NCBI GenBank assembly: GCA_035716005.1
Contig: DASTKG010000129.1
Location: 1 to 64,000 of the forward strand
Reading direction: 5' to 3'
Source: SZUA-252 sp035716005
GTDB lineage: Bacteria > Eisenbacteria > RBG-16-71-46 > SZUA-252
Length of the DNA: 64,000 nucleotides
The notes under the pieces were generated by a model. That model was given only the letters and a program-made list of their open reading frames with translations. It was not told where the DNA came from and did no database searches. Shown here one piece after another: positions 11,504 to 21,872 of this stretch. The position numbers were made by a program, and so were the translations under genes. Numbering within the stretch: position 1 is the stretch's first letter; each line of letters opens with the position of its first letter.

Positions 11504-11532
11504 GCGGGGGAAAGTGCGAAGTACGCGCGACG

Positions 11533-11561
11533 ATCATACGGCATGCGGCGCTCCGGCGAAA
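11533..11561 (-). promoter_or_regulatory. acnA: Possible promoter for aconitase
   Basis: On the minus strand TTTCGC, 17 bases, TATGAT. The -10 box is good and the -35 weak. It would give a leader of about 60 bases that includes the hairpin at 11483-11503. Confidence 0.35.
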
Positions 11562-11636
11562 CGATCTCCCGGGCGCTTCGTTCGGCCGCATCATTTTCAC
11601 GCCCGCGACGCTCGACATCGCGTAGAGTCCCCGGCC

Positions 11637-12257
11637 ATGGAGACGCCCGGCAACGCACCGTCGCCCGCTTCCGCACCGATTCCCCCTTCGAGGCGGCTTC
11701 GTTTGTGGCTCCTCGCGCTCGGAGTCGCGGCTCTCGGAGCGGTCACGGTGGCGGCCGCCCGCTGGGCCGCGCCCGTCTTCACGCGCGAGCACCTCGAGGG
11801 GTGGGTCCAGGCGGCCGGCGCGTGGGGTCCCTTCGTTCTCCTCGGGATCCAAGCGCTCCAGATTCTCGCCGCCCCGATTCCCGGCGTATTCGTACCGATT
11901 CTGGCGGGCGTCTTCTACGGGCCGGTGGTGGGGCCGCTCCTCACGATGGGGGGGACTTTGGTCGGATCGGCGGCCGCGTACTGGATCGGCCGGAGCGCGG
12001 GCCACGCCGTGGCCGAGCGGTGGGTCGGAAAGCCGGCACTCGACAAAGCGCACGCCCTCCTCGACGGCAAGCGCTGGATCGCCCTCGCCGTCGTCTTCCT
12101 CATCCCCTTCTCGCCCGCCGACGCGCTCTGCTTCGTGTCGGGGACGATCGGCATGCGGTGGGCGCTCTTCACCGCGGCGGTGCTCCTGGGGCGACTCCCG
12201 AAGGACATCCTGATTTCGGCGAGCGCGGCGCTCGGCTGGAATCACTTCGGACTGTAG
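11637..12257 (+). CDS. VTT/SNARE-associated (TVP38/DedA-like) membrane protein
   Basis: A 206-residue integral membrane protein. After a Pro-rich cytoplasmic tail comes a helix at about 20-40, then the VTT-domain core: IPGVFVPILAGVFYGPVVGPLL and GSAAAYWIGRSAGH (quoted as separate stretches), and the later FLIPFSPADALCFVSGTI. Family members are lipid scramblase or transporter-like proteins of the cytoplasmic membrane. It is divergent from aconitase and converges with the M48 gene 21 bases away. ATG at 11637 is chosen because upstream codons overlap the aconitase control region. Confidence 0.8.
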   Translation: METPGNAPSPASAPIPPSRRLRLWLLALGVAALGAVTVAAARWAAPVFTREHLEGWVQAAGAWGPFVLLGIQALQILAAPIPGVFVPILAGVFYGPVVGPLLTMGGTLVGSAAAYWIGRSAGHAVAERWVGKPALDKAHALLDGKRWIALAVVFLIPFSPADALCFVSGTIGMRWALFTAAVLLGRLPKDILISASAALGWNHFGL

Positions 12258-12278
12258 CCGCGCGCCTGGCCGGACCTC

Positions 12279-13757
12279 TCAGCCCCGCGCCCCCTTCATC
12301 ACGAGCTTCAGCGGCGTGCCGATCGGCACCGGCGTCGTCGTCCGGGCCGAATTCAGGATGGCCGCGTCCTCGAGCGTGATCGCCTGGTTCGAGTATTGCG
12401 ACCAGACCGTCGCGAACGTGGCGCTCGTCTTCGCCGGCTTGATGTTGAGCCGATCCGCCTGAACGTTCAGCTTGGCCGGGTCGCGGAGCGCCGCGACGCT
12501 TCGGATCGACGCGTAGATCTGATCGGCGCCCCGCTGATCGCTGGCGCGCCCGAAGAGCTCCAGGAATTGCCCGCCCCGGATCTTGACGAACCCCGCCGCG
12601 AAACTCTGCTGCCCCTGATCGGAGGCCGCCACGATGGTGCCCACCCACGCCGGGAAGTCCCGGAAGTTCTCGGGACGGCCGGAGGCTTCGACGATCGCGC
12701 CGTTGAGCCGGAGCGAATCGACGAACTGCGAGGCGGTGATCGTGGTGTCCCGCACGGTTCCGAGCCGCATCTGCATCGAGCCCGAGGTCCCCTGCGCCAC
12801 CACGGCGGAGGGCTGGTTGTCGATCTTCCATCCGTCGGGGAAGATGAGCTGGATCGCCATCTCGGGAAGGTAGAAGCGGTTGGCCTCCGCGTATCCCTGC
12901 CGCGGGTCGTCACCGAAGACGAGGCCCTCGATCCGCTTCCGGTAGACCAGCTCGCCGATCACGAGATTGCGCGCCGCGCCTCCCACGGTCGCCTGCGCCA
13001 GCTGGGACGTTCTCACTTCGCGGTCGCCCGGATCGGGATGGGTCGACAGGAAGTTCGGAAGCGAGCTGCCCGTCCGCTCGGCGATCCGCTTGAGCGTCGC
13101 GTAGGTCGCGGGGATGGTGCGGGGATCGTAGCCGGCGCGGGCCGCGTACTGGATCCCCAGCTCGTCGGCCTGCGTCTCGTGGTCGCGGCTGTACTTGAGG
13201 AAGAGGAGCCCCAGGCCCTGCTGCGCCAGGCCGCTGTAGGGGCGGAACGCGTCGACGAAGATCGCCCCGGCCAGGAGTCCGATCCCCGCGATCTGCTGCT
13301 GCGTCATCTGCTGGGCGCTGTGGCGAGCCGTGACGTGTCCGATTTCATGGCCCAGGATTCCGGCCAGCTGCGACTCCGACCCGACGTAGGCCATGATGCC
13401 GCGCGTAATGTAGATGTAGCCGCCGGGAAGGGCGAAGGCGTTCACCACCGGCGAATCGAGGACTCGGAAGTGCCACTTGAGAGTGGGGAGGTGGGAGACG
13501 CGGCCGAGTTTCTGGCCGATCGAATCGACGTACGACTGCACCGCGGCGTCTCCGTAGAGGCCGTACTCGGCGATGATCGCGGGGTCGGCCTCCTCTCCCA
13601 TCGCCAGCTCGCGGCTCGAGGAGACGAGGTTGATCTGACGTTTGCCGGTGGCCGGGTTGACGGCGCACCCCGAATCGCCCCCGATGACGATCGCGCCCCC
13701 GATCAGGAGGGCCGACGCCGATAGGAACAGGGCTCGCATCTTGCGGAATCTATCCAT
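12279..13757 (-). CDS. M48-family zinc metalloprotease lipoprotein
   Basis: A 492-residue exported protease. A signal with lipobox GDSGC (Cys31) is followed by the peptidase domain: HEIGH (His137, Glu138, His141) and the third ligand in ETQADELG (Glu194). Similar proteins (BepA/LoiP-like) act in the periplasm on outer-membrane protein quality control. The C-terminal third (about 300-492) has no motif I know beyond the usual M48 lipoprotein tail. GGGAG seven bases upstream supports ATG 13757 over an earlier ATG. Confidence 0.9.
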   Translation of the reverse strand: MDRFRKMRALFLSASALLIGGAIVIGGDSGCAVNPATGKRQINLVSSSRELAMGEEADPAIIAEYGLYGDAAVQSYVDSIGQKLGRVSHLPTLKWHFRVLDSPVVNAFALPGGYIYITRGIMAYVGSESQLAGILGHEIGHVTARHSAQQMTQQQIAGIGLLAGAIFVDAFRPYSGLAQQGLGLLFLKYSRDHETQADELGIQYAARAGYDPRTIPATYATLKRIAERTGSSLPNFLSTHPDPGDREVRTSQLAQATVGGAARNLVIGELVYRKRIEGLVFGDDPRQGYAEANRFYLPEMAIQLIFPDGWKIDNQPSAVVAQGTSGSMQMRLGTVRDTTITASQFVDSLRLNGAIVEASGRPENFRDFPAWVGTIVAASDQGQQSFAAGFVKIRGGQFLELFGRASDQRGADQIYASIRSVAALRDPAKLNVQADRLNIKPAKTSATFATVWSQYSNQAITLEDAAILNSARTTTPVPIGTPLKLVMKGARG

Positions 13758-13883
13758 CGGGATCTCCCTGAGATAGCGCATGGCGAAGTGAGTGCAACCA
13801 GAACCACGCTATGATACACAATCCCAGGGCTCCTGTTCCGGCCGCGGCGAGATCGCGGTCCACCACGCGAAACCGAGGAGACG

Positions 13884-15917
13884 ATGCCCGCCACGTCCGT
13901 CGATCTAGACTTACTCGCCGTTCAGACGATCAAGTTCTTGAGCGCGGACGCCGTGGAGCGGGCGCGGTCGGGGCATCCCGGTGCCCCGATGGGGATGGCC
14001 GACATGGCCTACGCACTCTGGTCCCGCCATCTCCGCTTCGATCCCGACGATCCGGCCTGGGTGAACCGGGACCGCTTCGTTCTCTCGGCGGGGCACGCCT
14101 CGATGCTCCTCTACTCGCTCCTCCACCTCTTCGAATGCGGTCTCTCCCTGGACGAGATCCGCCGCTTCCGGCAATGGGAGTCGCGAACGCCGGGGCATCC
14201 CGAGTTCGGCCACACAGCCGGCGTCGAGGCGACCACCGGCCCGCTCGGCCAGGGCTTCGCGAACGCCGTGGGGATGGGGCTGGCGCAGCGGCTCGTTCAG
14301 GCGAGGTTCCCGCGCCTCGGCCCCCTGCTCGATCACCGGGTCTTCGCGATCGTGAGCGACGGCGACCTGATGGAGGGCGTGAGCGCCGAGGCGGCGGCGC
14401 TGGCGGGCCACTGGAAGCTGGGAAATCTCGTCTTCCTCTACGACGACAACCGGATCTCGATCGAGGGACCGACCTCCCTCGCCTGGAGCGAAGACGTGGG
14501 AGCCCGCTTCGACGCCTACGGCTGGCACACGATTCACGTCGACGGACAGGACCGCGCGGCGGTCTCGGCGGCGATCGAGGCCTCGATCGCGGAGAATGGC
14601 CGGCCGTCCCTCGTTCTCGCCCGGACCACGATCGGCAAGGGGGCGCCGACCAAGGAGGGGACGGCGAAAGCGCACGGCGAGCCGCTCGGCGCCGACGAGC
14701 TGAGGCGCGCCAAGGAAGCCGCCGGGTGGCCGCTCGAGCCCTCGTTCCATGTTCCGGCCGAGGTCCGTGCCCGCTTCTCCGACTTCGCGGCCGAGAAGCG
14801 CGCGGGCGCCGCGACATGGCGCGCCCGCTTCGAGGAGGCGCGGCGAAACGCGCCCGAAGAGGCGGAACGCTGGGACTCGCTCTGGTCTCGCGCCGTGCCG
14901 GGAGATCTCGAGGACGCGCTCGCGGCGGAGGCCGCGAGCGGGGAGGGCCTCGCCACTCGCTCCTGGTCGGGGCGAATGATCCAGGTCGCGGCGGCCGCCA
15001 TCCCGTCCCTCATCGGAGGCTCCGCGGACCTCGCGCCTTCGAACCTCACCGACATCAAGGGATCGGGCGACGTGGCGCCCGAAGGGCTCGCGAACGGCGC
15101 GCCGACGCACTTCGCCGGACGCACGCTCCACTTCGGCGTCCGGGAGCACGCCATGGGCTCGATCCTGAACGGGCTCTCGCTCTACGGCGCGTGGATTCCG
15201 TTCGGAGGGACCTTCCTCGTCTTTTCCGACTACATGCGTCCCGCCATTCGGCTGGCGGCGCTCTCGGGATTGCGCGCGATCTACGTCTTCACCCACGACA
15301 GCGTCTTTCTCGGCGAGGATGGACCGACGCACCAGCCGATCGAGCAGGTCGCCTCGCTTCGCCTGATTCCCGACCTGGAGGTCTGGCGGCCCGCGGACGG
15401 GCTCGAAACCGCGGTCGCCTGGGCCGAGGCGATCCGACGGGAGCGGGCCCCGACGGCGCTCGTCCTCTCGCGGCAGAAGCTCGCCCCCATCCGGCGGGAC
15501 GCGGAATTCGACCGGGCCTCCATTCGTCGCGGCGGCTACGTCGTCGAGGAGGGGAAGGCGGGGCGATCGCACGTCACGCTCGTCGCTTCGGGATCGGAGA
15601 CGCCGCTGGCCCTCGAAGCACGCACCCAACTCGAATCGCGAGGCATTCTCGCGCGCGTCGTCTCCGTGCCGTGCGTCGAGCGTTTCGAGGCGCAGCCGGC
15701 CGCCTACCGCGAAGCGGTCCTCCCGCCGGGCGGGAAGACGATCGTGATCGAAGCGGCGAGGACCGATCTCTGGTGCGCCGTCGTCGGGCGCGACGCCCTG
15801 AGGATCGGCATCGGGCGGTTCGGCGCATCGGCTCCCGCGGAGGTCCTGGCGGAGAAGTTCGGGCTGACGCCGGACGCCGTGGCCGATCGCGTGTCGGGAT
15901 GGCTTCGCCGCGGATGA
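13884..15917 (+). CDS. tkt: Transketolase
   Basis: A 677-residue full-length transketolase of the pentose phosphate pathway, dependent on thiamine diphosphate. Motifs include SGHPGAPMGMADMAYALW (N-terminal His), GPLGQGFANAVGMG, the cofactor motif SDGDLMEG and the catalytic Glu region GVREHAMGSI. GAGGAG lies before the ATG. Its TGA overlaps the next gene's ATG. A TATGAT at 13810-13815 may be the -10 box, but no convincing -35 is present. Confidence 0.97.
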   Translation: MPATSVDLDLLAVQTIKFLSADAVERARSGHPGAPMGMADMAYALWSRHLRFDPDDPAWVNRDRFVLSAGHASMLLYSLLHLFECGLSLDEIRRFRQWESRTPGHPEFGHTAGVEATTGPLGQGFANAVGMGLAQRLVQARFPRLGPLLDHRVFAIVSDGDLMEGVSAEAAALAGHWKLGNLVFLYDDNRISIEGPTSLAWSEDVGARFDAYGWHTIHVDGQDRAAVSAAIEASIAENGRPSLVLARTTIGKGAPTKEGTAKAHGEPLGADELRRAKEAAGWPLEPSFHVPAEVRARFSDFAAEKRAGAATWRARFEEARRNAPEEAERWDSLWSRAVPGDLEDALAAEAASGEGLATRSWSGRMIQVAAAAIPSLIGGSADLAPSNLTDIKGSGDVAPEGLANGAPTHFAGRTLHFGVREHAMGSILNGLSLYGAWIPFGGTFLVFSDYMRPAIRLAALSGLRAIYVFTHDSVFLGEDGPTHQPIEQVASLRLIPDLEVWRPADGLETAVAWAEAIRRERAPTALVLSRQKLAPIRRDAEFDRASIRRGGYVVEEGKAGRSHVTLVASGSETPLALEARTQLESRGILARVVSVPCVERFEAQPAAYREAVLPPGGKTIVIEAARTDLWCAVVGRDALRIGIGRFGASAPAEVLAEKFGLTPDAVADRVSGWLRRG

Positions 15918-17536
15918 CGCCCCCGCGCGCCGAGCCGGACCGCGCGGCGCCTCCGGCGCTTCGCCTCCTTCTCGTGCTCGCGGCGCTGGCGCTCCTCGTC
16001 CCGTACGCCGCCTACCTGACCGACGACAGCTACATCCACTTCCAGTTCGCGAAGCACGTCCTCCGCGGCGAGGGCTTCGCCTTCAACGCGGGGGAGCCGA
16101 CGTACGGCGCCACGAGCCCGCTCTGGGTTCTCCTCCTCGCGGCGGTCGGTCTCGTGGTCCCGGGCGCGGCCGCCACGCCCGCGACGCTCGACGTGGTCCC
16201 GCCCTTCGTCTGGATCGCGAAGGGGCTCGGCGCGCTCGCCGTCGCGCTTTCGGTGCTCGCCGCGCACCGGCTCGCGCGGCGCCTCGGCTGGAGCGAGGGG
16301 GAGGGCTACGCGCTCGCGGGGCTCCTCGCCTTCCACGCCTGGTCGGCGCGATGGGCCGTCTCCGGCATGGAGAGCCCGCTCGCGCTCCTCTTCGTCCTTC
16401 TCTCGTTCGACGCGCTCGCGGCGACGCTCCTGAGCGGCGACGGCCGCCGCGCGTGGAGCGCCGGCGCGCTGCTGGCGGCGGCGGCGCTGGTTCGACCCGA
16501 GGTCCTCCTCCTCGCCCTCATGGCGCTCGTCGCCCTCGCCGTGGCGTCGCCCTCGTCGCCGGACGCCGGCCCCGGCGCCGGCCGACGCCGCGCCGGCGCC
16601 TTCGCGCTCGGATTCGCTCTGCCGTACGGGGCCTGGCTCGCGGCCGCGTTCGCCATGTTCCACCGTCTCGTGCCGAACACGAGCGGCGCGAAAGCGGGCG
16701 CCTGGTTCGACGCCGAGCGGGGGATCGCCGCGATCCGGGACGCCGTGCGGATCGCGCTCGCGGCGGAATTCGTTCCTCTCGCGCTGGCCGTCGGGGCGCT
16801 CGCGTTCGGAGCCTGGGACGTCTGGCGCCGCCGGCCCTCGCCGGCCCGCGCCTTCTGGCTCCTCGTCGCGCTCTGGCCGGTGGCGCTCGTCGCGGCGTTC
16901 GCGCTCACCGGCGTGCAGGTTGTCTCGCGCTACCTCCTGATCGCGACCCCCGCCGTGCTGCTCCTCGGTGTCGGAGGGTATCGCCACCTCCGCGCGATCG
17001 CGCCCCCCCGCGTCCGCGGCGCGCGGATCGCGCTCCTTCTCGTGCTGGCGATCCACGCGGCCGAAGGCCTCGTCGTCACGTTTCGCGTGAGCGCACCGGC
17101 GGCGCGCGAGCACGCCGCGGGTCTTCGCGCCTCGCTCGGATCGATCGGCCTCTGGGCGCGAGCGAACACGCCCCCGTCGACCCGTTTCGCCGTCGCCGAC
17201 ATCGGAGCCTTCGGCTACTACAGCGATCGCCCGGTCCTCGACCTCTACGGCCTGGTGACGCCTCCCATGGGACCGATCGTCGTTCACGAGGGGTACGATC
17301 GGGTCGTCTTCGACCTCCGATTCGAGTCGGTCGGCCGGCCCGAATATCTGGTCGACCGGGCCAGGACGGAGGGGCGCCTCACCGTGGCGCCCGAGCCCGA
17401 CAACCCCTACCGCTTCCTCTTCGCCCGAACGATCCCGAACCTCGGCATCACCCGACCCGGGGATTGGTCCTATTCCGTCTACGCGATCGACTGGGGGACC
17501 TGGGACCGGCTCCATCCGAAGCTCGCGAATCGTTGA
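15914..17536 (+). CDS. GT-C-like polytopic membrane protein
   Basis: A 540-residue protein with about ten hydrophobic helices. The first loop contains DDSYIHFQFAKHVLRGEGF and GATSPLW, the acidic-pair and downstream pattern of GT-C glycosyltransferases that use polyprenyl-linked sugars. The C-terminal soluble part (about 390-540) includes ADIGAFGYYS and LDLYGLV, common in this family. It is coupled to transketolase by ATGA. The donor and acceptor cannot be told. An in-frame ATG at 15899 is an alternative start. Confidence 0.7.
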   Translation: MTPPRAEPDRAAPPALRLLLVLAALALLVPYAAYLTDDSYIHFQFAKHVLRGEGFAFNAGEPTYGATSPLWVLLLAAVGLVVPGAAATPATLDVVPPFVWIAKGLGALAVALSVLAAHRLARRLGWSEGEGYALAGLLAFHAWSARWAVSGMESPLALLFVLLSFDALAATLLSGDGRRAWSAGALLAAAALVRPEVLLLALMALVALAVASPSSPDAGPGAGRRRAGAFALGFALPYGAWLAAAFAMFHRLVPNTSGAKAGAWFDAERGIAAIRDAVRIALAAEFVPLALAVGALAFGAWDVWRRRPSPARAFWLLVALWPVALVAAFALTGVQVVSRYLLIATPAVLLLGVGGYRHLRAIAPPRVRGARIALLLVLAIHAAEGLVVTFRVSAPAAREHAAGLRASLGSIGLWARANTPPSTRFAVADIGAFGYYSDRPVLDLYGLVTPPMGPIVVHEGYDRVVFDLRFESVGRPEYLVDRARTEGRLTVAPEPDNPYRFLFARTIPNLGITRPGDWSYSVYAIDWGTWDRLHPKLANR

Positions 17537-17560
17537 GGCTCCGGGACCCGGAGGAGTAAG

Positions 17561-20500
17561 ATGAACGCCTCGGGAGCCCTGGAGCAGAGAGGCCGATTCG
17601 GGCCGTCAACCATCACGGGTACAACCACTTTCTTGAATCGGTTGAAGTTGGTTCGAGCCGGCGGCCGCCTCGCGGCGGCAGCGATCTTCGCAGTCACACT
17701 GCCGTTCGCCTTCCTCCCTTCGGGGGCGATGGCCCGCGTCTCGCCCGCCCCGGAACGACGCCCTCCGCCCGCCGGCCTCGCGGCGCCCTTCGCGCCGACG
17801 CTCACCCCTTCGCTTTCCGGCTCCGCGGTGGAGGGAATCATTCTCACCGCCGACTCGCTCGCGTCGAGTCTCCAACCCCTGGCCGACTACCACACGCGCA
17901 TGGGGCATCCGACGGTCGTTCGCACGCTAGGCACCGTTCGCGCGGAGGACCCCCGCTCGAACGATCTCGCGCAGGCGATCCGCACCTTTCTGACGCGCGC
18001 CCGAACGCTCTGGGGAACCGAATGGGTTCTCCTGGCGGGGGATCACGAGTCGATTCCGCTCCGCATGGTCGTGGCGAAGTTCTCGGAGACCGAGGAGATC
18101 GCCACCGACGCCTATTACTCGGATCTCGACGGCACGTGGGACGGGAACGGGAACGGTATCTTCGGGGAAGTGGCCGATTCGCTCGACATGGAGCCCGACC
18201 TCCGCGTCGGGAGGCTGTCGGTGGAGAACCGCGCGCAGGCGACGGCGCAGGTGGCGAAGCTGCTGCGATACCGGCGCGCGCCCCCGGCGGCGCCTCTCTC
18301 GAAGCATCTCCTCTTCGCGGACGTCCTCTTCCCGCGCAACTGGACGGCGGGGCAGACCGCGCAGCTCGACGGCGCGGTGCAGGGCGAATCGCTCCGCGCG
18401 CACCTCGCCCCCTGCATCGCGCCCGATCGTCTCTACGAGAACTACACCAAGTATCCCGGCGCCTCGCCGCTCACGAAGACGACGGCGCTCTCGGCGCTCT
18501 CGCACGGCTACGCGGTGGTGCAGGCCATCGGGCACGGCTCGCGTTCGCAGATCGCCGTCGGCAACGACCTGATCACGATCGCCGACCTGGCGACTCTCTC
18601 GAGCGGCGATTCGGCGGCGCTCTGGGTCGCGTCGAATTGCGCGTCCGCGGCGGCCGACTTCGACTGTTTCGGCGAGGCGCTGGTCCGGAAGCCGTTCGGC
18701 GGGGCGATCGCCTACGTCGGGGCCACGCGCGATGCCTGGCCCGGGGTGAGCGAGCTCGTGGCGGAAGTCGTGACGTCGCGGGCCGTGCCCGAGCAGGGCG
18801 CGGGCGTTCCCCTGGGGGATGCCGTCGACGCCGCGCGCCGGGCGCTCCTTCCGCTGGCGAGAGCCGAGACGGCGCAGCGGTGGGGCTACTTCGAGACGAT
18901 TCTCCTCGGGGATCCGCTCCTCCGCGTCTGGAACTGCGCCCCGACGACGCTCTCGGTCACGGCTCCGTCGGGACTCGCGCTCGGCGCGGGCGGGTTCCCG
19001 GTTTCGGTGACCTCGGGCGGCGCGCCGGTCGAGTCGGCGCTCGTCGTGGCGGTCAAGGCGGGCGAGGATTATCGGGCGGTCTACACCGACGCGGCGGGGG
19101 AGGCCTGGATCCCCTTCCTGCCCGCGTCGACAGGACCCTTCTCACTGACCGTCTCCGCGCCGAACGCCCTCGCCTTCGAGGACTCGATCGCCGTGAGCGC
19201 CGCGCCGTCGGCCCACTTCGCGTTCCTTTCGCTCTCCGACGACGACGCGGTTCACGGAGACGGGGACGGCCGCGTCGACGCCGGCGAGCGCTTCGGATTC
19301 TCGGGGAGCGTGAAGAACAGCGGCGCCGTCGCGTCGGGCGATCCGATCACGATCGAGGTCGAGGCGCTGGCGGGGAACCTCGTCGTGGAGCAGGCGGCCG
19401 CGACGCTTCCCGGCCTCGCGCCGGGGGCGAGCGCGCCCATTCCCGCGGCGCTCCGGGTCCTGGCGAGCGGCGACCCCAACGCGCCCCGGGCCGGTCAGCT
19501 CCGCCTGATCGCGCGCGACGGCACGCGCGCCGATTCGACGATCGTCGGCGTGAGCGTCGCCGCCGCGTCGCTCGTTCTCGCCGGCTCGACGCTCGTCGAT
19601 TCCCCGGGCGACGGCGACGGAATCCCCGAGTCGGGGGAGACCTCGGCGTGGTCGTGGCGAATCGCGAACGAGGGAACCGGCGCCGCGCGCGGCGTCACTC
19701 TGAGGGCGCGAACGCCGGCCGCGGGCGTCACGCTCCTCGATTCGGCGGCGACCCTCCCCGATCTCGATCCGGGCGCCGCGGCGCAGGCCGACGTTCCCAT
19801 TCGTTTCTCGCTCGCCGCGCCGGTCGCGGGACGACTCTTCGACCTCCACCTCCTCGACGCGAGGGGGCATTCCTGGGTCGTCGAGGTCTCGCGCGACTCG
19901 CTCCCCTCCGCGCCCGCCGCTCTCCGCGTCAGCGGATCGACGGTGAACTCCATCGCGTTCGAATGGACGCCGTCGCCCTCGCCGAGGCTCCTCGGCTATC
20001 ACGTCTACCGCGCGTTCGACGACGGATCGCCCCTGGCGCGCGTCACGCCGGTGCCGGTCCGCGCGAGCGCCCTCTACGAGAACGCGGGGCTCGCGCTCCT
20101 CACCCGGTACCGCTTCGCGGTGGCGGCGGTCGACTCGAGCGGAAACGAGGGGCCTCAGACCGCCCCGATCGTCGCGAGCACGACGCCGCCGTCGGTCGCC
20201 GGATGGCCCGCCGAGATGGCGCAGCCGACCTCCTCGAACATCGCGCTCGGCGATCTGGACGGCGACGGCAAGCCCGAGCTGGTGGTCGGCGCCGACGTCC
20301 TCTACGCGTTCCACTTCGACGGGACGGAAGTGCGGGACGGCGATTCGAATCCGGTCTCGACCGGGATCTTCTCCACGCTGCTGCACAACATCCCCTCGTC
20401 GCCCGCCGTCGCCGACGTCGATCTCGACGGCGCGCCCGACATCGTCGCGGCGTCGTGGAACGATTCGCTCGTCGCCGTCTTCCGCGCGGACGGATCGCTC

Positions 20501-21805
20501 CTGCCGGGCTGGCCGAAGAAGGGAGGCGCGCCCTTCTGGTCTTCGCCCGCCATCGGGGACATCGACAACGACGGGCAGCTCGAAGTCGTCATCGGGTCGA
20601 ACGGATCTCGCCTCTATGCGTGGCACGCCGACGGAACCGAAGTGCGCGACGGCGACGCCAATGCCGCCACCGACGGCGTCCTTCTCACGACGGTCGGGTC
20701 GGTCATCTCGTCGCCGGCCATCGCCGATCTCGACGGCGACGGGCAGAAGGAGGTCGTCTTCGGAACCTCCGGCGGCCGCGTCTACGCGATCCATTCCGAC
20801 GGAACCGCGCTTGCGGGATGGCCCTTCGTCGCCGGCGCGGGCGTCTTCAGCTCCTCGCCGGCCGTCGGGAACATCGTCGCGGGGCCCGGTCTCGAAGTCG
20901 CGATCGCGTCGTCGAACGACAGCCTCTACGTCCTGACCGCCGGCGGCCAGCGCGCGCCGGGATGGCCGAGGGCGATGGAGCTGACGCCGGGGAACGGCCG
21001 CACCGTGTCGCCCGCCCTGGCGCCGCTTCGCATCAAGCTCGGCGACCCGACGCTCCAGGTCGTCATCGCAGGCGCGGACGGGTCGCTTCACGCCTTCGAG
21101 CCGAACGGGACGCCGACGGCGGGATTCGCGTCGCTATTCATGGGGGGGCCGACCGAAGCGTCCCCCTCGATCGTGGATCTGGACGGCGACGGATCGCCGG
21201 AGATCCTGATCGGCTCCGAGGACCGGCGGCTCTACGCGTTCGCCGCCGACGGCTCCAGCGTCAGCGGCTTTCCGATCGAGACCGGGGCCGAGGTCCGAAG
21301 CACGCCGGCCGTCTGGGATCTGGACGGCGACGGCGCCGCCGAGATCGCGCTCTCCGGCTGGGACCGAAAGCTTCACGTCTGGCGCTATCCGGGATTCTTC
21401 TCGCCGATCGGCGCTCCCTGGCCGATGTGGCGGCACGACAACTGGCACACGGGGCTCTGGTCGTTCCCGGTCCTCACCTTCGCCGATCCGCCGCCCGTGC
21501 CGGCCCCCGAGGCGCCGCCCGCGATGCCGTGGCTCGGCCGCAACAAGCCGAACCCGTTCAATCCCGCGACCGTGATCGGCTTCGGCGTGCCCGGCCCGGC
21601 CCCGGCCGAGGTGCGCGTCGTCGTCTTCGACGTCTCGGGGCGGAAGGTCGCGACGCTGGTTTCGCGGCGCCTCGATCCCGGCTATCATGAGGCCCGCTGG
21701 GACGGCCGCACGGACCACGGCGCCGCGGCCGGTTCGGGGATCTACCTGCTTCGGGCGGAAATCGGCCCGACGGTCCTGACGCGCAAGCTGGCGCTCGTTC
21801 GCTGA
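17561..21805 (+). CDS. Gingipain-like C25 cysteine peptidase with FG-GAP repeats and sorting domain
   Basis: A 1414-residue secreted protein. After a signal (hydrophobic core about 36-56) comes a C25 peptidase domain with catalytic His325 in AIGHGS and Cys360 in ASNCASAA. Next are Ig-like or CARDB-like modules, a fibronectin-type region (about 780-870), then six FG-GAP/VCBS-type repeats (DLDGDGKPELVVG and similar, about 885-1300). The C-terminus is a FlgD Ig-like module with NKPNPFNPATVIGFG and a terminal RKLALVR, as in type IX-sorted proteins. GGAGGAG sets the start. Surface protease or adhesin is inferred from the architecture. Two units share GTEVRDGD, indicating internal duplication. Confidence 0.85.
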   Translation: MNASGALEQRGRFGPSTITGTTTFLNRLKLVRAGGRLAAAAIFAVTLPFAFLPSGAMARVSPAPERRPPPAGLAAPFAPTLTPSLSGSAVEGIILTADSLASSLQPLADYHTRMGHPTVVRTLGTVRAEDPRSNDLAQAIRTFLTRARTLWGTEWVLLAGDHESIPLRMVVAKFSETEEIATDAYYSDLDGTWDGNGNGIFGEVADSLDMEPDLRVGRLSVENRAQATAQVAKLLRYRRAPPAAPLSKHLLFADVLFPRNWTAGQTAQLDGAVQGESLRAHLAPCIAPDRLYENYTKYPGASPLTKTTALSALSHGYAVVQAIGHGSRSQIAVGNDLITIADLATLSSGDSAALWVASNCASAAADFDCFGEALVRKPFGGAIAYVGATRDAWPGVSELVAEVVTSRAVPEQGAGVPLGDAVDAARRALLPLARAETAQRWGYFETILLGDPLLRVWNCAPTTLSVTAPSGLALGAGGFPVSVTSGGAPVESALVVAVKAGEDYRAVYTDAAGEAWIPFLPASTGPFSLTVSAPNALAFEDSIAVSAAPSAHFAFLSLSDDDAVHGDGDGRVDAGERFGFSGSVKNSGAVASGDPITIEVEALAGNLVVEQAAATLPGLAPGASAPIPAALRVLASGDPNAPRAGQLRLIARDGTRADSTIVGVSVAAASLVLAGSTLVDSPGDGDGIPESGETSAWSWRIANEGTGAARGVTLRARTPAAGVTLLDSAATLPDLDPGAAAQADVPIRFSLAAPVAGRLFDLHLLDARGHSWVVEVSRDSLPSAPAALRVSGSTVNSIAFEWTPSPSPRLLGYHVYRAFDDGSPLARVTPVPVRASALYENAGLALLTRYRFAVAAVDSSGNEGPQTAPIVASTTPPSVAGWPAEMAQPTSSNIALGDLDGDGKPELVVGADVLYAFHFDGTEVRDGDSNPVSTGIFSTLLHNIPSSPAVADVDLDGAPDIVAASWNDSLVAVFRADGSLLPGWPKKGGAPFWSSPAIGDIDNDGQLEVVIGSNGSRLYAWHADGTEVRDGDANAATDGVLLTTVGSVISSPAIADLDGDGQKEVVFGTSGGRVYAIHSDGTALAGWPFVAGAGVFSSSPAVGNIVAGPGLEVAIASSNDSLYVLTAGGQRAPGWPRAMELTPGNGRTVSPALAPLRIKLGDPTLQVVIAGADGSLHAFEPNGTPTAGFASLFMGGPTEASPSIVDLDGDGSPEILIGSEDRRLYAFAADGSSVSGFPIETGAEVRSTPAVWDLDGDGAAEIALSGWDRKLHVWRYPGFFSPIGAPWPMWRHDNWHTGLWSFPVLTFADPPPVPAPEAPPAMPWLGRNKPNPFNPATVIGFGVPGPAPAEVRVVVFDVSGRKVATLVSRRLDPGYHEARWDGRTDHGAAAGSGIYLLRAEIGPTVLTRKLALVR

Positions 21806-21872
21806 CGCCGGCGCCGCGACGTCCCGCGGGCGGAAGCGGACCGTCATCCATCCCTTGCTTCGAGGAGCGTTC

